This document shows, piece by piece, positions 55,579 to 63,111 of a stretch of 64,000 nucleotides of DNA. A program made the translations under genes and the position numbers. The stretch is taken from NCBI RefSeq assembly GCF_031326345.1, contig NZ_CP133671.1:62001-126000 (forward strand). The letters are read 5' to 3'. How positions within the stretch are numbered: position 1 is the first letter of the stretch; every line of letters begins with the position of its first letter. The notes under the pieces are model-generated. The model did no database searches. It was not told the DNA's origin and was given only the letters and a program-made list of their open reading frames with translations. The DNA comes from Aureispira sp. CCB-E (GTDB lineage Bacteria; Bacteroidota; Bacteroidia; Chitinophagales; Saprospiraceae).

Positions 55579-56586
55579 ATGAAAAATTGGCTCTTGTTTT
55601 TAATTCTATGTTGTAGCTTATCTGCCTCAGCACAAATAGATAGCATTTCGCTTCCAAAGCAAAAGCTTGGCTTTTTTGAGAATGCTCCTAGCTTTAATCA
55701 AAGCAGATTTTGGACCTTAACAGGGATAGGAATTACAGGGTATAGTGCTGTGACCATTGGTTTGGACAGGGCATGGTATGCCAATTACCCTCGTGGACAA
55801 TTTCATTTTTTTGACGATTGGCAAGGCTGGCAACAGATGGATAAGTTTGGGCATGCTATGACTGGATATTTTGAGAGCAAATGGGCTGGCAATTTGTATC
55901 GTTGGGCGGGTCTTTCTCAAAGAGATGCTGCATGGGTTGGGTTTGGTACTGGGCTACTATTCCAAACTACCTTAGAAGTCATGGATGGATTTTCAGATCA
56001 ATGGGGTTTTTCTTGGGGCGACATGGGCTTTAACGTCATTGGTTCGGGCTTGTATTTAGGTCAAGAATTGCTTTGGAAAGAACAACGCATCCGTTTAAAA
56101 ATGTCTACCCATCGCCCACAATATTCTACGCAATTGTTCCAAGCTAACAACAGCATGGCTACCACTTCTATCAATGCACGTACGACCAATTTATTTGGTA
56201 CAAGTCCTGCTGAACTTTTATTCAAAGAATATAATGGTCAAACAATATGGATGTCTGTCAACGTTGCTTCGTTTTTAAAGGAACGTCCTAATAATTTCCC
56301 ACCCAAGTGGATCAATGTAGCTGTTGGATATGGTATTGAAAACTTTTTTGGTGCAGAAAGCAATACTTGGGAAGACAAAACAACTGGTGATCAATTTACA
56401 GCGCCACCTCAATACCAGCGCCACAGTCAATTTTTCTTATCTTTAGATATTGATTTTGAACGTATCCCAACCAAACACAAATGGCTAAAAACCGTTTTTG
56501 GAATTTTGAATATATTCAAAGTGCCTTTTCCTACACTTGAGGTCAATACTTTAGGGCAAGTAAAGTTTCATGCCTTTTACTTTTAA
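55579..56586 (+). CDS. DUF2279 domain-containing exported protein
   Basis: The 335-residue product has a signal peptide (MKNWLLFLILCCSLSASAQ). The DUF2279 (YfiM-like) core lies at about residues 50-165: DWQGWQQMDKFGHAMTGYF, then GFGTGLLFQTTLEVMDGFSD and WGFSWGDMGFNVIGSGLYLG. Conserved His, Asp and Glu residues in these helices suggest a metal site or an active site, but no activity is known. A second, barrel-like half ends GQVKFHAFYF with a C-terminal Phe, so the protein probably sits in the outer membrane. Confidence 0.83.
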   Translation: MKNWLLFLILCCSLSASAQIDSISLPKQKLGFFENAPSFNQSRFWTLTGIGITGYSAVTIGLDRAWYANYPRGQFHFFDDWQGWQQMDKFGHAMTGYFESKWAGNLYRWAGLSQRDAAWVGFGTGLLFQTTLEVMDGFSDQWGFSWGDMGFNVIGSGLYLGQELLWKEQRIRLKMSTHRPQYSTQLFQANNSMATTSINARTTNLFGTSPAELLFKEYNGQTIWMSVNVASFLKERPNNFPPKWINVAVGYGIENFFGAESNTWEDKTTGDQFTAPPQYQRHSQFFLSLDIDFERIPTKHKWLKTVFGILNIFKVPFPTLEVNTLGQVKFHAFYF

Positions 56587-56589
56587 AAA

Positions 56590-56617
56590 AAGCCATGCCC
56601 CATATAGAGCATGACTT
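56590..56617 (-). terminator. Terminator of the TraB/GumN gene
   Basis: On the minus strand AAGTCATGC / GCATGGCTT pair over 9 bp (one G-U), followed by TTTTTT. It overlaps the 3' end of the convergent DUF2279 gene. Confidence 0.7.
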
Positions 56618-56642
56618 GTATATTAGTTAGATGTACTCCTCG

Positions 56643-57566
56643 TTATTTTGTCACTGGAGTAACCTTAAATCCTTCTTTTCTCAACAAACGAATGACACCT
56701 GTTTCACCTCCTAAATGCCCTGCTCCAACAGCATAAAATGTTGGTGCTTCTTTAGACATTTCGATGATCTGTGGAATCCATTTTTTATTTCTATTATCCA
56801 ACATTTCTTCTTGACTACCCATTTCGTCTAAGTCGCCTTGCATTGCCTCTAACATACCATCAACATCTTGTGCCTTATAATAAGTTACCATTTTAGCAAA
56901 CTCATTCTCTCCTCCTTTACCCTCTTTTAAATTTTTAATCATTTCAACCAAACCTTCGGCTTGTGTTTTGTAAGGAATCGAGTTAAATACCGCCATTTGA
57001 TCGGCAACTGTTTCCAATCCTCCAAAAGCCATATCCGCTTCTTTTGCTTTGGATGTCAGTTCCATTTCATACATCTTAACGGGACCGTCAATCATTTCCA
57101 TATACAAAAGAGATTGCAATAACATGGGTTGCCAGTTTTGAGCCATCCCAAACGTCATTTTTGCTTGTGGTGATTTAGCTTCTTTTGTAAAATAACTTTC
57201 AATTATCTGATAGTCCTCTTCTGAAATTAGGTCTTTTAATGTTTCTCCACCTTTCATTGGCGCTAGTTGCATCATTTGAACCGCCATCACCATTTGCTGA
57301 CTCATGTCCATTTCCATCACCAATTTTTTGGTTTTCTTAAAGGCTTTTTCCATTGATTTATCCCAAAAGAAATCGTCTGCTCCAATCATATGAATGGTTC
57401 CAAAGACATAAGACGGCTTAATTCCTTTTCCCGTAACTTTCCACAACAGACTTTTTTCTAGTTTTCCATCTTTTGGAGCATCTTTTTGTGCTGACGCAGG
57501 TGCGAAAGAACAAGCCCAACATACAGTAATGGCCAAAAGAGTAGAGAGTGCTTTAAACATTGACAT
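56643..57566 (-). CDS. TraB/GumN family protein
   Basis: I choose MSMFKALSTLLAITVCWACS (57566), a signal peptide ending near ASA-QK, giving 307 residues. The TraB/GumN domain is marked by LLWKVTGKGIKPSYVFGTIH, then MIGADDFFWDKSMEKAF, and near the end RNKKWIPQIIEM and YAVGAGHLGGETGVIRLLR. The family contains GTIH and GAGHL motifs thought to bind metal, related to Tiki-type metalloproteases. A periplasmic hydrolase role is plausible. The sequence is methionine-rich (MVMAVQMMQLAPMKG). Confidence 0.85.
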   Translation of the reverse strand: MSMFKALSTLLAITVCWACSFAPASAQKDAPKDGKLEKSLLWKVTGKGIKPSYVFGTIHMIGADDFFWDKSMEKAFKKTKKLVMEMDMSQQMVMAVQMMQLAPMKGGETLKDLISEEDYQIIESYFTKEAKSPQAKMTFGMAQNWQPMLLQSLLYMEMIDGPVKMYEMELTSKAKEADMAFGGLETVADQMAVFNSIPYKTQAEGLVEMIKNLKEGKGGENEFAKMVTYYKAQDVDGMLEAMQGDLDEMGSQEEMLDNRNKKWIPQIIEMSKEAPTFYAVGAGHLGGETGVIRLLRKEGFKVTPVTK

Positions 57567-57835
57567 AATTTTATATTGTTTACTTGAATAATTTCTCATA
57601 TTTTATAATCGATAACCGCACCATAATAGCGCAGCTAAGTATTATTGATAATAATGATTATCTAAACCAAAGAGTTCAAATTCATTGCCAAATAACGACT
57701 AAGTGTCATATTTACAGGTTAAAACTACTGTTAATACAGTACAATGCATCCAAGGTACTCTATTAATTGAGTTCTTATTTTATCACATCCCCTATTCCTT
57801 ATCTTTGTTGCTAATCATATTAAAAAATAGTCATA

Positions 57836-57851
57836 TGTGATTTACATCACA
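57836..57851 (+). promoter_or_regulatory. Crp/Fnr-family activator site before the SQR gene
   Basis: TGTGATTTACATCACA is a perfect TGTGA-N6-TCACA dyad centred at 57843.5. A -7 box starts at 57873, so the dyad is centred near -41.5 relative to the predicted start, the class II activator position. Confidence 0.75.
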
Positions 57852-57872
57852 AACCCTGTCAACATTATGGCT

Positions 57873-57880
57873 TAGCTTTG
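57873..57880 (+). promoter_or_regulatory. Promoter -7 box of the SQR gene
   Basis: TAGCTTTG matches TAnnTTTG exactly and lies 40 bases before the ATG. The -33 element is poor, as expected for an activator-dependent promoter. Confidence 0.65.
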
Positions 57881-57920
57881 TAGCATTAGAATCATTGCTA
57901 TAATTATAAGCCTATTTATT

Positions 57921-59189
57921 ATGACACACACACATCAAATCGTCATTATTGGTGCTGGAACAGCAGGCATAACTGTCGCCGCTCAATTACAAAAAAAAGA
58001 CAGAACCTTAGACATTGCCATTATTGATCCTGCTACGACACATTACTACCAACCCGCATGGACACTTGTTGGAGCAGGAACCTTTGATTATCAAAAAACA
58101 GCTCGCCCTATGGCGACTTTAATTCCCAATGGTATCAACTGGATCAAAGAGGCAGTTGCGTCATTCCTCCCTTCTTCTAATCAATTGCAGCTGAACAATG
58201 GCTCTACTGTTTATTACGATTATTTAGTAGTTTGCCCTGGCATCCAAATCAATTTAGGAGACATCAAAGGGCTAAAAGAAACCATAGGCAAGAATAATGT
58301 TTGTAGCAATTACATTGATGCTAAATACACTTGGGAAGTATTGCAAAAATTTAGGGGAGGTAATGCTTTATTCACGCAACCTTCTACCCCTATAAAATGT
58401 GGTGGGGCACCCCAAAAGATAATGTATTTGGCGGATGATTATTTTCAGCAACAAGGAATAAAAAATGCGACCAATGTTATTTTTGCAACACCAGGCTCTG
58501 TTATTTTTGGGGTACCTGATTTTGCCAAAACATTACTACAAGTAGTTGATAGAAAAGCGATCAATCTAAAATTTTTCCACAAATTGGTCAAAATTGATGG
58601 TACGAATAAGGTAGCTTATTATGAAATTACAAAACTAGACGACTACAACCAACCTATAGAACACAACCCTAATCCTAAAGTAAAAGTGCAACAAGTGGCT
58701 ACTAGGCTTGTAGGTATTCCTTTTGATATGCTCCATTTAGCGCCTCCTCAATCGGCTCCTGATTTTATTAGAAATTCTCCTTTGGCACATCGAGAAGGTC
58801 CTAGCAAAGGTTGGCTCAATGTCGATCCAGCTACCTTACAACACAATATCTATCCCAACATTTATGGTTTGGGCGATGCTGCTGCGCTTCCTACCGCCAA
58901 AACAGGAGCCGCTATTCGAAAACAAGCACCTGTTGTTGTCCAACAAATTATCAACACCCTCAAAGGCAGCTCTAAAGAACTGACCTACAAAGGTTATTCT
59001 TCTTGCCCGTTGGTAACAGGATATGGAAAAATGGTCTTAGCAGAATTTGGATATAATAATGTTAGAATGTCTGACCCCTTAATATCCAAATTTGTAGATA
59101 CTGCGAAAGAAACCTATAGTATGTGGCTATTAAAAAAATATGGTCTTCCCTTTATGTATTGGAATTTAATGCTAAAAGGAAAGGCTTAG
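57921..59189 (+). CDS. sqr: Sulfide:quinone oxidoreductase
   Basis: The 422-residue flavoprotein has the FAD-binding GAGTAG at residues 11-16 and HYYQPAWTLVGAGT (41-54), a hallmark of SQR. The two redox cysteines are Cys160 (TPIKCGGAPQKI) and Cys362 (YSSCPLVTGYGK). The second FAD motif IYGLGDAAALPT lies at 314-325. It oxidises sulfide to persulfide/polysulfide and passes electrons to quinone at the inner face of the membrane. The sequence is of the SQOR-like (type II) branch rather than the bacterial type I. The promoter has a Crp/Fnr-type site. The peroxiredoxin gene follows by about 95 bases. Confidence 0.92.
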   Translation: MTHTHQIVIIGAGTAGITVAAQLQKKDRTLDIAIIDPATTHYYQPAWTLVGAGTFDYQKTARPMATLIPNGINWIKEAVASFLPSSNQLQLNNGSTVYYDYLVVCPGIQINLGDIKGLKETIGKNNVCSNYIDAKYTWEVLQKFRGGNALFTQPSTPIKCGGAPQKIMYLADDYFQQQGIKNATNVIFATPGSVIFGVPDFAKTLLQVVDRKAINLKFFHKLVKIDGTNKVAYYEITKLDDYNQPIEHNPNPKVKVQQVATRLVGIPFDMLHLAPPQSAPDFIRNSPLAHREGPSKGWLNVDPATLQHNIYPNIYGLGDAAALPTAKTGAAIRKQAPVVVQQIINTLKGSSKELTYKGYSSCPLVTGYGKMVLAEFGYNNVRMSDPLISKFVDTAKETYSMWLLKKYGLPFMYWNLMLKGKA

Positions 59190-59221
59190 AATGACAATAT
59201 CAAAATACATTTTATAACAAT

Positions 59222-59242
59222 CAATGCTTTGTCGAAGCATTG
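59222..59242 (+). promoter_or_regulatory. Hairpin between SQR and peroxiredoxin genes
   Basis: Perfect 8-bp arms CAATGCTT / AAGCATTG with a TGTCG loop form a stem without a T-tract. It may process or stabilise the shared transcript rather than end it. Confidence 0.4.
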
Positions 59243-59285
59243 CACGAATTGGGCAACAGTTCCACAAAGCACTAAAAACAAGATT

Positions 59286-60002
59286 ATGGAATTAAATGAA
59301 GAGCAAGTTGTTATCTCAATGCCTAGAATTGGGGATCCTGCTCCTGCTTTTTTAGCAACAACAACCCAAGGAGAAATTAATTATCCCTCTGATTATTTGG
59401 GGAAGTGGAGTATCCTTTTTAGTCATCCTGCTGATTTTACTCCGGTCTGCACTTCCGAATTTATGACTTTCGCAACTTTGGAGAAAAAATTTGAAGCCGT
59501 CAACTGTAAGTTGATTGGTCTGTCTATTGATGGCTTATATAGTCACATTGCTTGGCTGAGAACGATCAAAGAAAAAATTGCCTACAAAAACATGAAGGAT
59601 GTTGAGGTAACATTTCCCTTGATTGATGATATCACCATGAAAGTAGCGCATAAATATGGTATGATTCAACCCAACGAGGATAGTACCAAAGCTGTTCGTG
59701 CCGTATTTTTTGTTGATCCTAAAGGAATTATTCGTGCCATAATTTATTACCCATTAAGTTTGGGACGCAATTTTGATGAGTTGTACCGTGTTGTCGTAGC
59801 CCTTCAAACCTCCGATGCGTTTAATGTCGCAACTCCTGCGGATTGGCAACCAGGCGATGATGTTATTGTTGGACCAGCAGGTTCTTGCGGAACGGCAAAA
59901 GAACGAATGGATGATGCAGCTATAGACTGTCAAGATTGGTTTTTCTGTACCAAAAAACTGTCTAAAGAAACAGTTATGGAAAATGTGCTAAAGAAAGATT
60001 GA
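59286..60002 (+). CDS. Peroxiredoxin, Prx6/archaeal type
   Basis: I start at MELNEEQVVISMPRIGDPAP (59286), giving 238 residues; the ATG at 59229 adds 19 residues without similarity. The peroxidatic cysteine is Cys55 in HPADFTPVCTSEF. The C-terminal arm (around residues 205-230) has an extra Cys pair, CQDWFFC, spaced like Cys207/Cys213 of archaeal peroxiredoxins. It reduces H2O2, alkyl peroxides and possibly persulfides. Its place directly behind SQR suggests removal of reactive sulfur or oxygen formed during sulfide oxidation. A terminator follows 95 bases after the stop. Confidence 0.93.
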   Translation: MELNEEQVVISMPRIGDPAPAFLATTTQGEINYPSDYLGKWSILFSHPADFTPVCTSEFMTFATLEKKFEAVNCKLIGLSIDGLYSHIAWLRTIKEKIAYKNMKDVEVTFPLIDDITMKVAHKYGMIQPNEDSTKAVRAVFFVDPKGIIRAIIYYPLSLGRNFDELYRVVVALQTSDAFNVATPADWQPGDDVIVGPAGSCGTAKERMDDAAIDCQDWFFCTKKLSKETVMENVLKKD

Positions 60003-60096
60003 TCCAATCATTGTTATTTCATGCCTCAAGATATTCCTCTCATTACGCAGTCAATTAACCCATCCATCATATCCATGTATCCCCAAAAACAATTGA

Positions 60097-60127
60097 ACGA
60101 GTTTTGAGTTCCCCCCTCAAAACTCGT
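60097..60127 (+). terminator. Terminator of the SQR-peroxiredoxin unit
   Basis: A 12-bp stem ACGAGTTTTGAG / CTCAAAACTCGT with a 7-base loop is followed by T7. Textbook rho-independent terminator. Confidence 0.92.
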
Positions 60128-60455
60128 TTTTTTTCATTCATGCTTCCGACAAAACTACTCAATTAATTACCAAAACTATACTTTCATTTCCACTACTACT
60201 TTAAAACTCCTTTATAATAGCTTGAGTAAGTGGTCAGAAAAAATAAGAACAAAAAATGGGATTATTTTTTTGCTAAAAAAAAAAGGAAGGCTTAGCGAGC
60301 TAAGACAAGTTTTTTTGATGAAGAGTAGCGCAAAAAGAAGACTGTTTTAGCTACGCTGCTACTGCGTGGTACTTGTTATTTTTAATGTACGATAATGTCT
60401 ACTTATATAGAAAAATTAAAAATTACAATTTAGAGGCATTCAAAATTAATCTTTT

Positions 60456-60469
60456 ATGATTCATATCAA
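60456..60469 (+). promoter_or_regulatory. Fnr-like activator site before cydAB
   Basis: ATGAT-TCAT-ATCAA matches the Fnr consensus TTGAT-N4-ATCAA in 9 of 10 positions, centred at 60462.5. It sits at the same distance from its -7 box as the site before the SQR gene. Confidence 0.6.
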
Positions 60470-60491
60470 TAAATTAGAGCATAGAATGGTT

Positions 60492-60499
60492 GACTTTTG
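60492..60499 (+). promoter_or_regulatory. Likely -7 box of cydAB
   Basis: GACTTTTG matches TAnnTTTG in 5 of the 6 fixed positions (G replaces the first T) and begins 29.5 bases after the centre of the Fnr-like dyad. The predicted transcript has a leader of about 165 bases. Confidence 0.5.
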
Positions 60500-60670
60500 T
60501 ATCGACTTAATTGTTCAATAGTATAAATAATCATTCGTTGATCACCTGTCGGTTACGATAGGATTTAAATCAAAAGAATGTTCAAAATACAAGCACATTG
60601 CATGCTATAAGCATGCTTCTAAAATATCAACCTGTAGTTCTTTTATGGATTACAATAACTATAACTTATT

Positions 60671-62008
60671 ATGGATGTATTAACAGCTGCCAGGCTTCAA
60701 ATGGCATTTTCGTTAGGTTTCCACATCATTTTTGCCTGTATTGGAATGACCATTCCTTTCTTTATGGCATATGCTGAATGGCGATGGCTCAAAACAGGAG
60801 ATGTTGTCTATAGAGATTTGACCAAAGCATGGTCCAAAGGCATTGCCATTTTTTTTGCGGTAGGGGCAGTATCTGGAACCATGTTATCGTTTGAATTAGG
60901 CTTGTTATGGCCTGAATTTATGAAACACGCTGGAGGTATTATAGGAATGCCTTTTTCTTGGGAAGGGACGGCTTTCTTTATTGAAGCCATTGCGTTAGGA
61001 GTATTTCTCTATGGTTGGGAACGGGTTCCCAAATGGACACATTGGGTTTCAGGTTTAATCGTTGGAATATCAGGTTTAGCTTCTGGAATTTTGGTCGTTG
61101 CTGCTAATAGTTGGATGAACAGCCCAGCAGGTTTTGAGGTGATTGATGGTGAATATGTCAATATTGATCCTTTGGCAGCCATGTTCAACGATGCTTGGTT
61201 TAGCCAAGCCTTGCACATGTCATTAGCCTCTTTTGTGGCAACAGGTTTTGCGGTAGCAGGATTGCATGGTTTTTACCTATTAAAAAACAAAAACAATGCT
61301 TTTCACAAAGCAGCCTTTCGCATAGCATTAAGCTTTGGAGCTATTGCTGCTATTCTCATTCCCATATCTGGTGATATTGCTGCCAAAGATATTGCGGTTC
61401 GCCAACCTGCTAAGTTAGCTGCAATGGAAGCACATTATCACACCGAACAAGGTGCTCCGTTGATTATTGGTGGAATTCCGAACAGCGAAACCCAAACTGT
61501 TGATTATGCAATTCGCATTCCATATGCGTTGAGTTTTCTAGCTCACGGAGATTTTAATGCCGAAGTAGTTGGACTAGATCAAATACCAGATGATGAGGAA
61601 CCGCCCGTTTTAATTGTCCATCTTGCCTTTCAGATTATGATAGGAATCGGGAGTTTACTGGCATTGATTGGACTTATTTTTTTGGTCTTAAATTGGCGAA
61701 AAAAAGAATGGATTTATCATACTACTTTCTTAAAGACATTGGTTTTCTGTATTCCTTTAGGTTTTATCGCGTTAGAGGCAGGTTGGACAGTTACAGAAGT
61801 AGGACGACAACCATGGATTATTTATCAAGTGATGCGTACTAAGGACGCTGTCACACCAATGCCAGGTATTCAATATTCATTCTACATCACCCTCTTTGTT
61901 TATCTATTTTTATCTGCTGTTCTTTTTTGGCTCATGAAACGTCAAATTAATGCTATTCATCAACACTATCCTTTGACAACAACTACGGATAAAGAAAAAA
62001 CCAATTAA
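60671..62008 (+). CDS. cydA: Cytochrome bd oxidase subunit I
   Basis: The 445-residue, nine-helix subunit binds hemes b558, b595 and d. Visible residues are the axial His in SLGFHIIFACIGM (residue 18), the proton-path glutamates in SWEGTAFFIEAIALG, a second His in WFSQALHMSLAS and the signature GRQPWIIYQVMRT near residue 375. It is about 75 residues shorter than the E. coli subunit because the quinol-binding Q-loop is short, as in the CIO-like branch. bd oxidases have very high oxygen affinity and resist sulfide and cyanide. cydB follows after one base. Confidence 0.95.
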   Translation: MDVLTAARLQMAFSLGFHIIFACIGMTIPFFMAYAEWRWLKTGDVVYRDLTKAWSKGIAIFFAVGAVSGTMLSFELGLLWPEFMKHAGGIIGMPFSWEGTAFFIEAIALGVFLYGWERVPKWTHWVSGLIVGISGLASGILVVAANSWMNSPAGFEVIDGEYVNIDPLAAMFNDAWFSQALHMSLASFVATGFAVAGLHGFYLLKNKNNAFHKAAFRIALSFGAIAAILIPISGDIAAKDIAVRQPAKLAAMEAHYHTEQGAPLIIGGIPNSETQTVDYAIRIPYALSFLAHGDFNAEVVGLDQIPDDEEPPVLIVHLAFQIMIGIGSLLALIGLIFLVLNWRKKEWIYHTTFLKTLVFCIPLGFIALEAGWTVTEVGRQPWIIYQVMRTKDAVTPMPGIQYSFYITLFVYLFLSAVLFWLMKRQINAIHQHYPLTTTTDKEKTN

Positions 62009-62009
62009 G

Positions 62010-63002
62010 ATGCTTGAATTTATTGTTTTAGTCTTAAGTATTGCCTTCTTTTTCTACACACTCTTAGGTGGAGCTGATTTTGGGGCAGGAATTATAGAAT
62101 TATTAACGGGCAATAAAAGTATTCGCCCTATTTACAAAGCCATTGCTCCTGTATGGGAAGTAAACCATATGTGGCTAATTTTGGCAGTTGTGATTATCTT
62201 TAATGGATTTCCTCCTATTTTTGCACAAATGTCGATCTCTTTACATATTCCTCTATTTATTGTCTTAATGGGAATTGTATTGAGGGGAACGGCCTTTACA
62301 TTTAGACATTATGACACACATGTAGATGGTACCCATGTTTATTACCACTGGATTTTTCGTATTTCTAGCTTGATAACAGCTATTTTTCTTGGGGTAACCT
62401 TAGGGGCTATGATGTATGGGCAAATAGATAATAATCCGAATGGAACATTTTACAGTCAATTCATTGCACCTTGGTTCAATTATTTTTGCGTTGGGGTTGG
62501 AATTTTTGTGGCGTTAATTTTCGCTTATATCGCTAGCATTTTTATACTTGGTGAAGCCATAGAACCTAAGCAAATCCATTTTTACTCTATTGTTGCCAAG
62601 CGATTTTCTATTGGGATGATTTTAACAGGCAGTGTTGTCCTACTATTGGCATATATCTATCAAGTTCCATTTTTTGCATTAGCCTTATCCTCTCCGATTA
62701 GTTGGATTGCATTTGTTGGGGCGACACTCCTTCTACCTTGGATATGGATGGATATTAACAAAAAATACTTTCAAAGAATTCGTATTTTAGTAGCTGTTCA
62801 GGTCGGCTTAATTATGTCTGGTTGGGCAGCTGCGCAGATTCCAATTCTGATTCATATGAAAGATGGCAATCATTTGACTGTATATAATTCTGTTGCTCCA
62901 GAAACAACACTCTATTATCTAACAATGGCACTGCTTATTGGTTCTTTACTAATATTCCCCTCTATTTATTATTTGTTTAGAATTTTTAAATTCAAGCCTT
63001 AA
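62010..63002 (+). CDS. cydB: Cytochrome bd oxidase subunit II
   Basis: The 330-residue membrane protein is the second subunit of the bd oxidase. It has LGGADFGAGIIELLTG early, PVWEVNHMWLILAVVIIFNG (with the conserved Trp-Glu-x-Asn-His), RHYDTH and a C-terminal helix with YYLTMALLIG. It is shorter than the E. coli subunit (379), like its partner. Only one base separates it from cydA. No small CydX gene is visible after it, and the cydABX-linked cydCD transporters are not in the window. A bidirectional terminator follows 38 bases after the stop. Confidence 0.95.
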   Translation: MLEFIVLVLSIAFFFYTLLGGADFGAGIIELLTGNKSIRPIYKAIAPVWEVNHMWLILAVVIIFNGFPPIFAQMSISLHIPLFIVLMGIVLRGTAFTFRHYDTHVDGTHVYYHWIFRISSLITAIFLGVTLGAMMYGQIDNNPNGTFYSQFIAPWFNYFCVGVGIFVALIFAYIASIFILGEAIEPKQIHFYSIVAKRFSIGMILTGSVVLLLAYIYQVPFFALALSSPISWIAFVGATLLLPWIWMDINKKYFQRIRILVAVQVGLIMSGWAAAQIPILIHMKDGNHLTVYNSVAPETTLYYLTMALLIGSLLIFPSIYYLFRIFKFKP

Positions 63003-63040
63003 TGTACTAGTTTTTTGACAACACTACCCATTAAAAACAA

Positions 63041-63075
63041 AAAGGATTAAGTAGCCAATAGCCGCTTAATCCTTT
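63041..63075. terminator. Bidirectional terminator
   Basis: Arms AAAGGATTAAG / CTTAATCCTTT (11 bp) with a 13-base loop are flanked by an A-run on the left and T-run on the right. It ends cydAB on the plus strand and the T9SS cargo gene on the minus strand. Confidence 0.85.
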
Positions 63076-63111
63076 TTTATTTGTTAGGTATAAATAATGA
63101 CGTAACGTCAA

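Larger units (their letters stand above)
57567..57920. other. Divergent regulatory region of the sulfide:quinone oxidoreductase gene
   Basis: These 354 bases hold no gene. The right end contains the Crp/Fnr-type dyad and promoter described separately. The left part has direct and inverted AT repeats (ATTATTGATAATAATGATTATC around 57640-57661) that could bind another regulator of the TraB/GumN gene. Confidence 0.45.
60003..60670. other. Intergenic region before cydA with a repeat-like patch and long leader
   Basis: After the peroxiredoxin terminator a GC-richer patch (about 60280-60375, with GCTGCTACTGCGTGGT) interrupts the AT-rich sequence, and resembles part of the patch at 33.5 kb. The activator site and promoter of cydA are listed separately. 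The predicted cydA leader of about 165 bases contains a GCATGC-TATAA-GCATGC hairpin (60600-60616). No gene is visible. Confidence 0.4.

Noticed and set aside
60810-61220. Antisense frames within cydA
   Set aside because: They lie opposite a well-conserved oxidase subunit and have no independent support.
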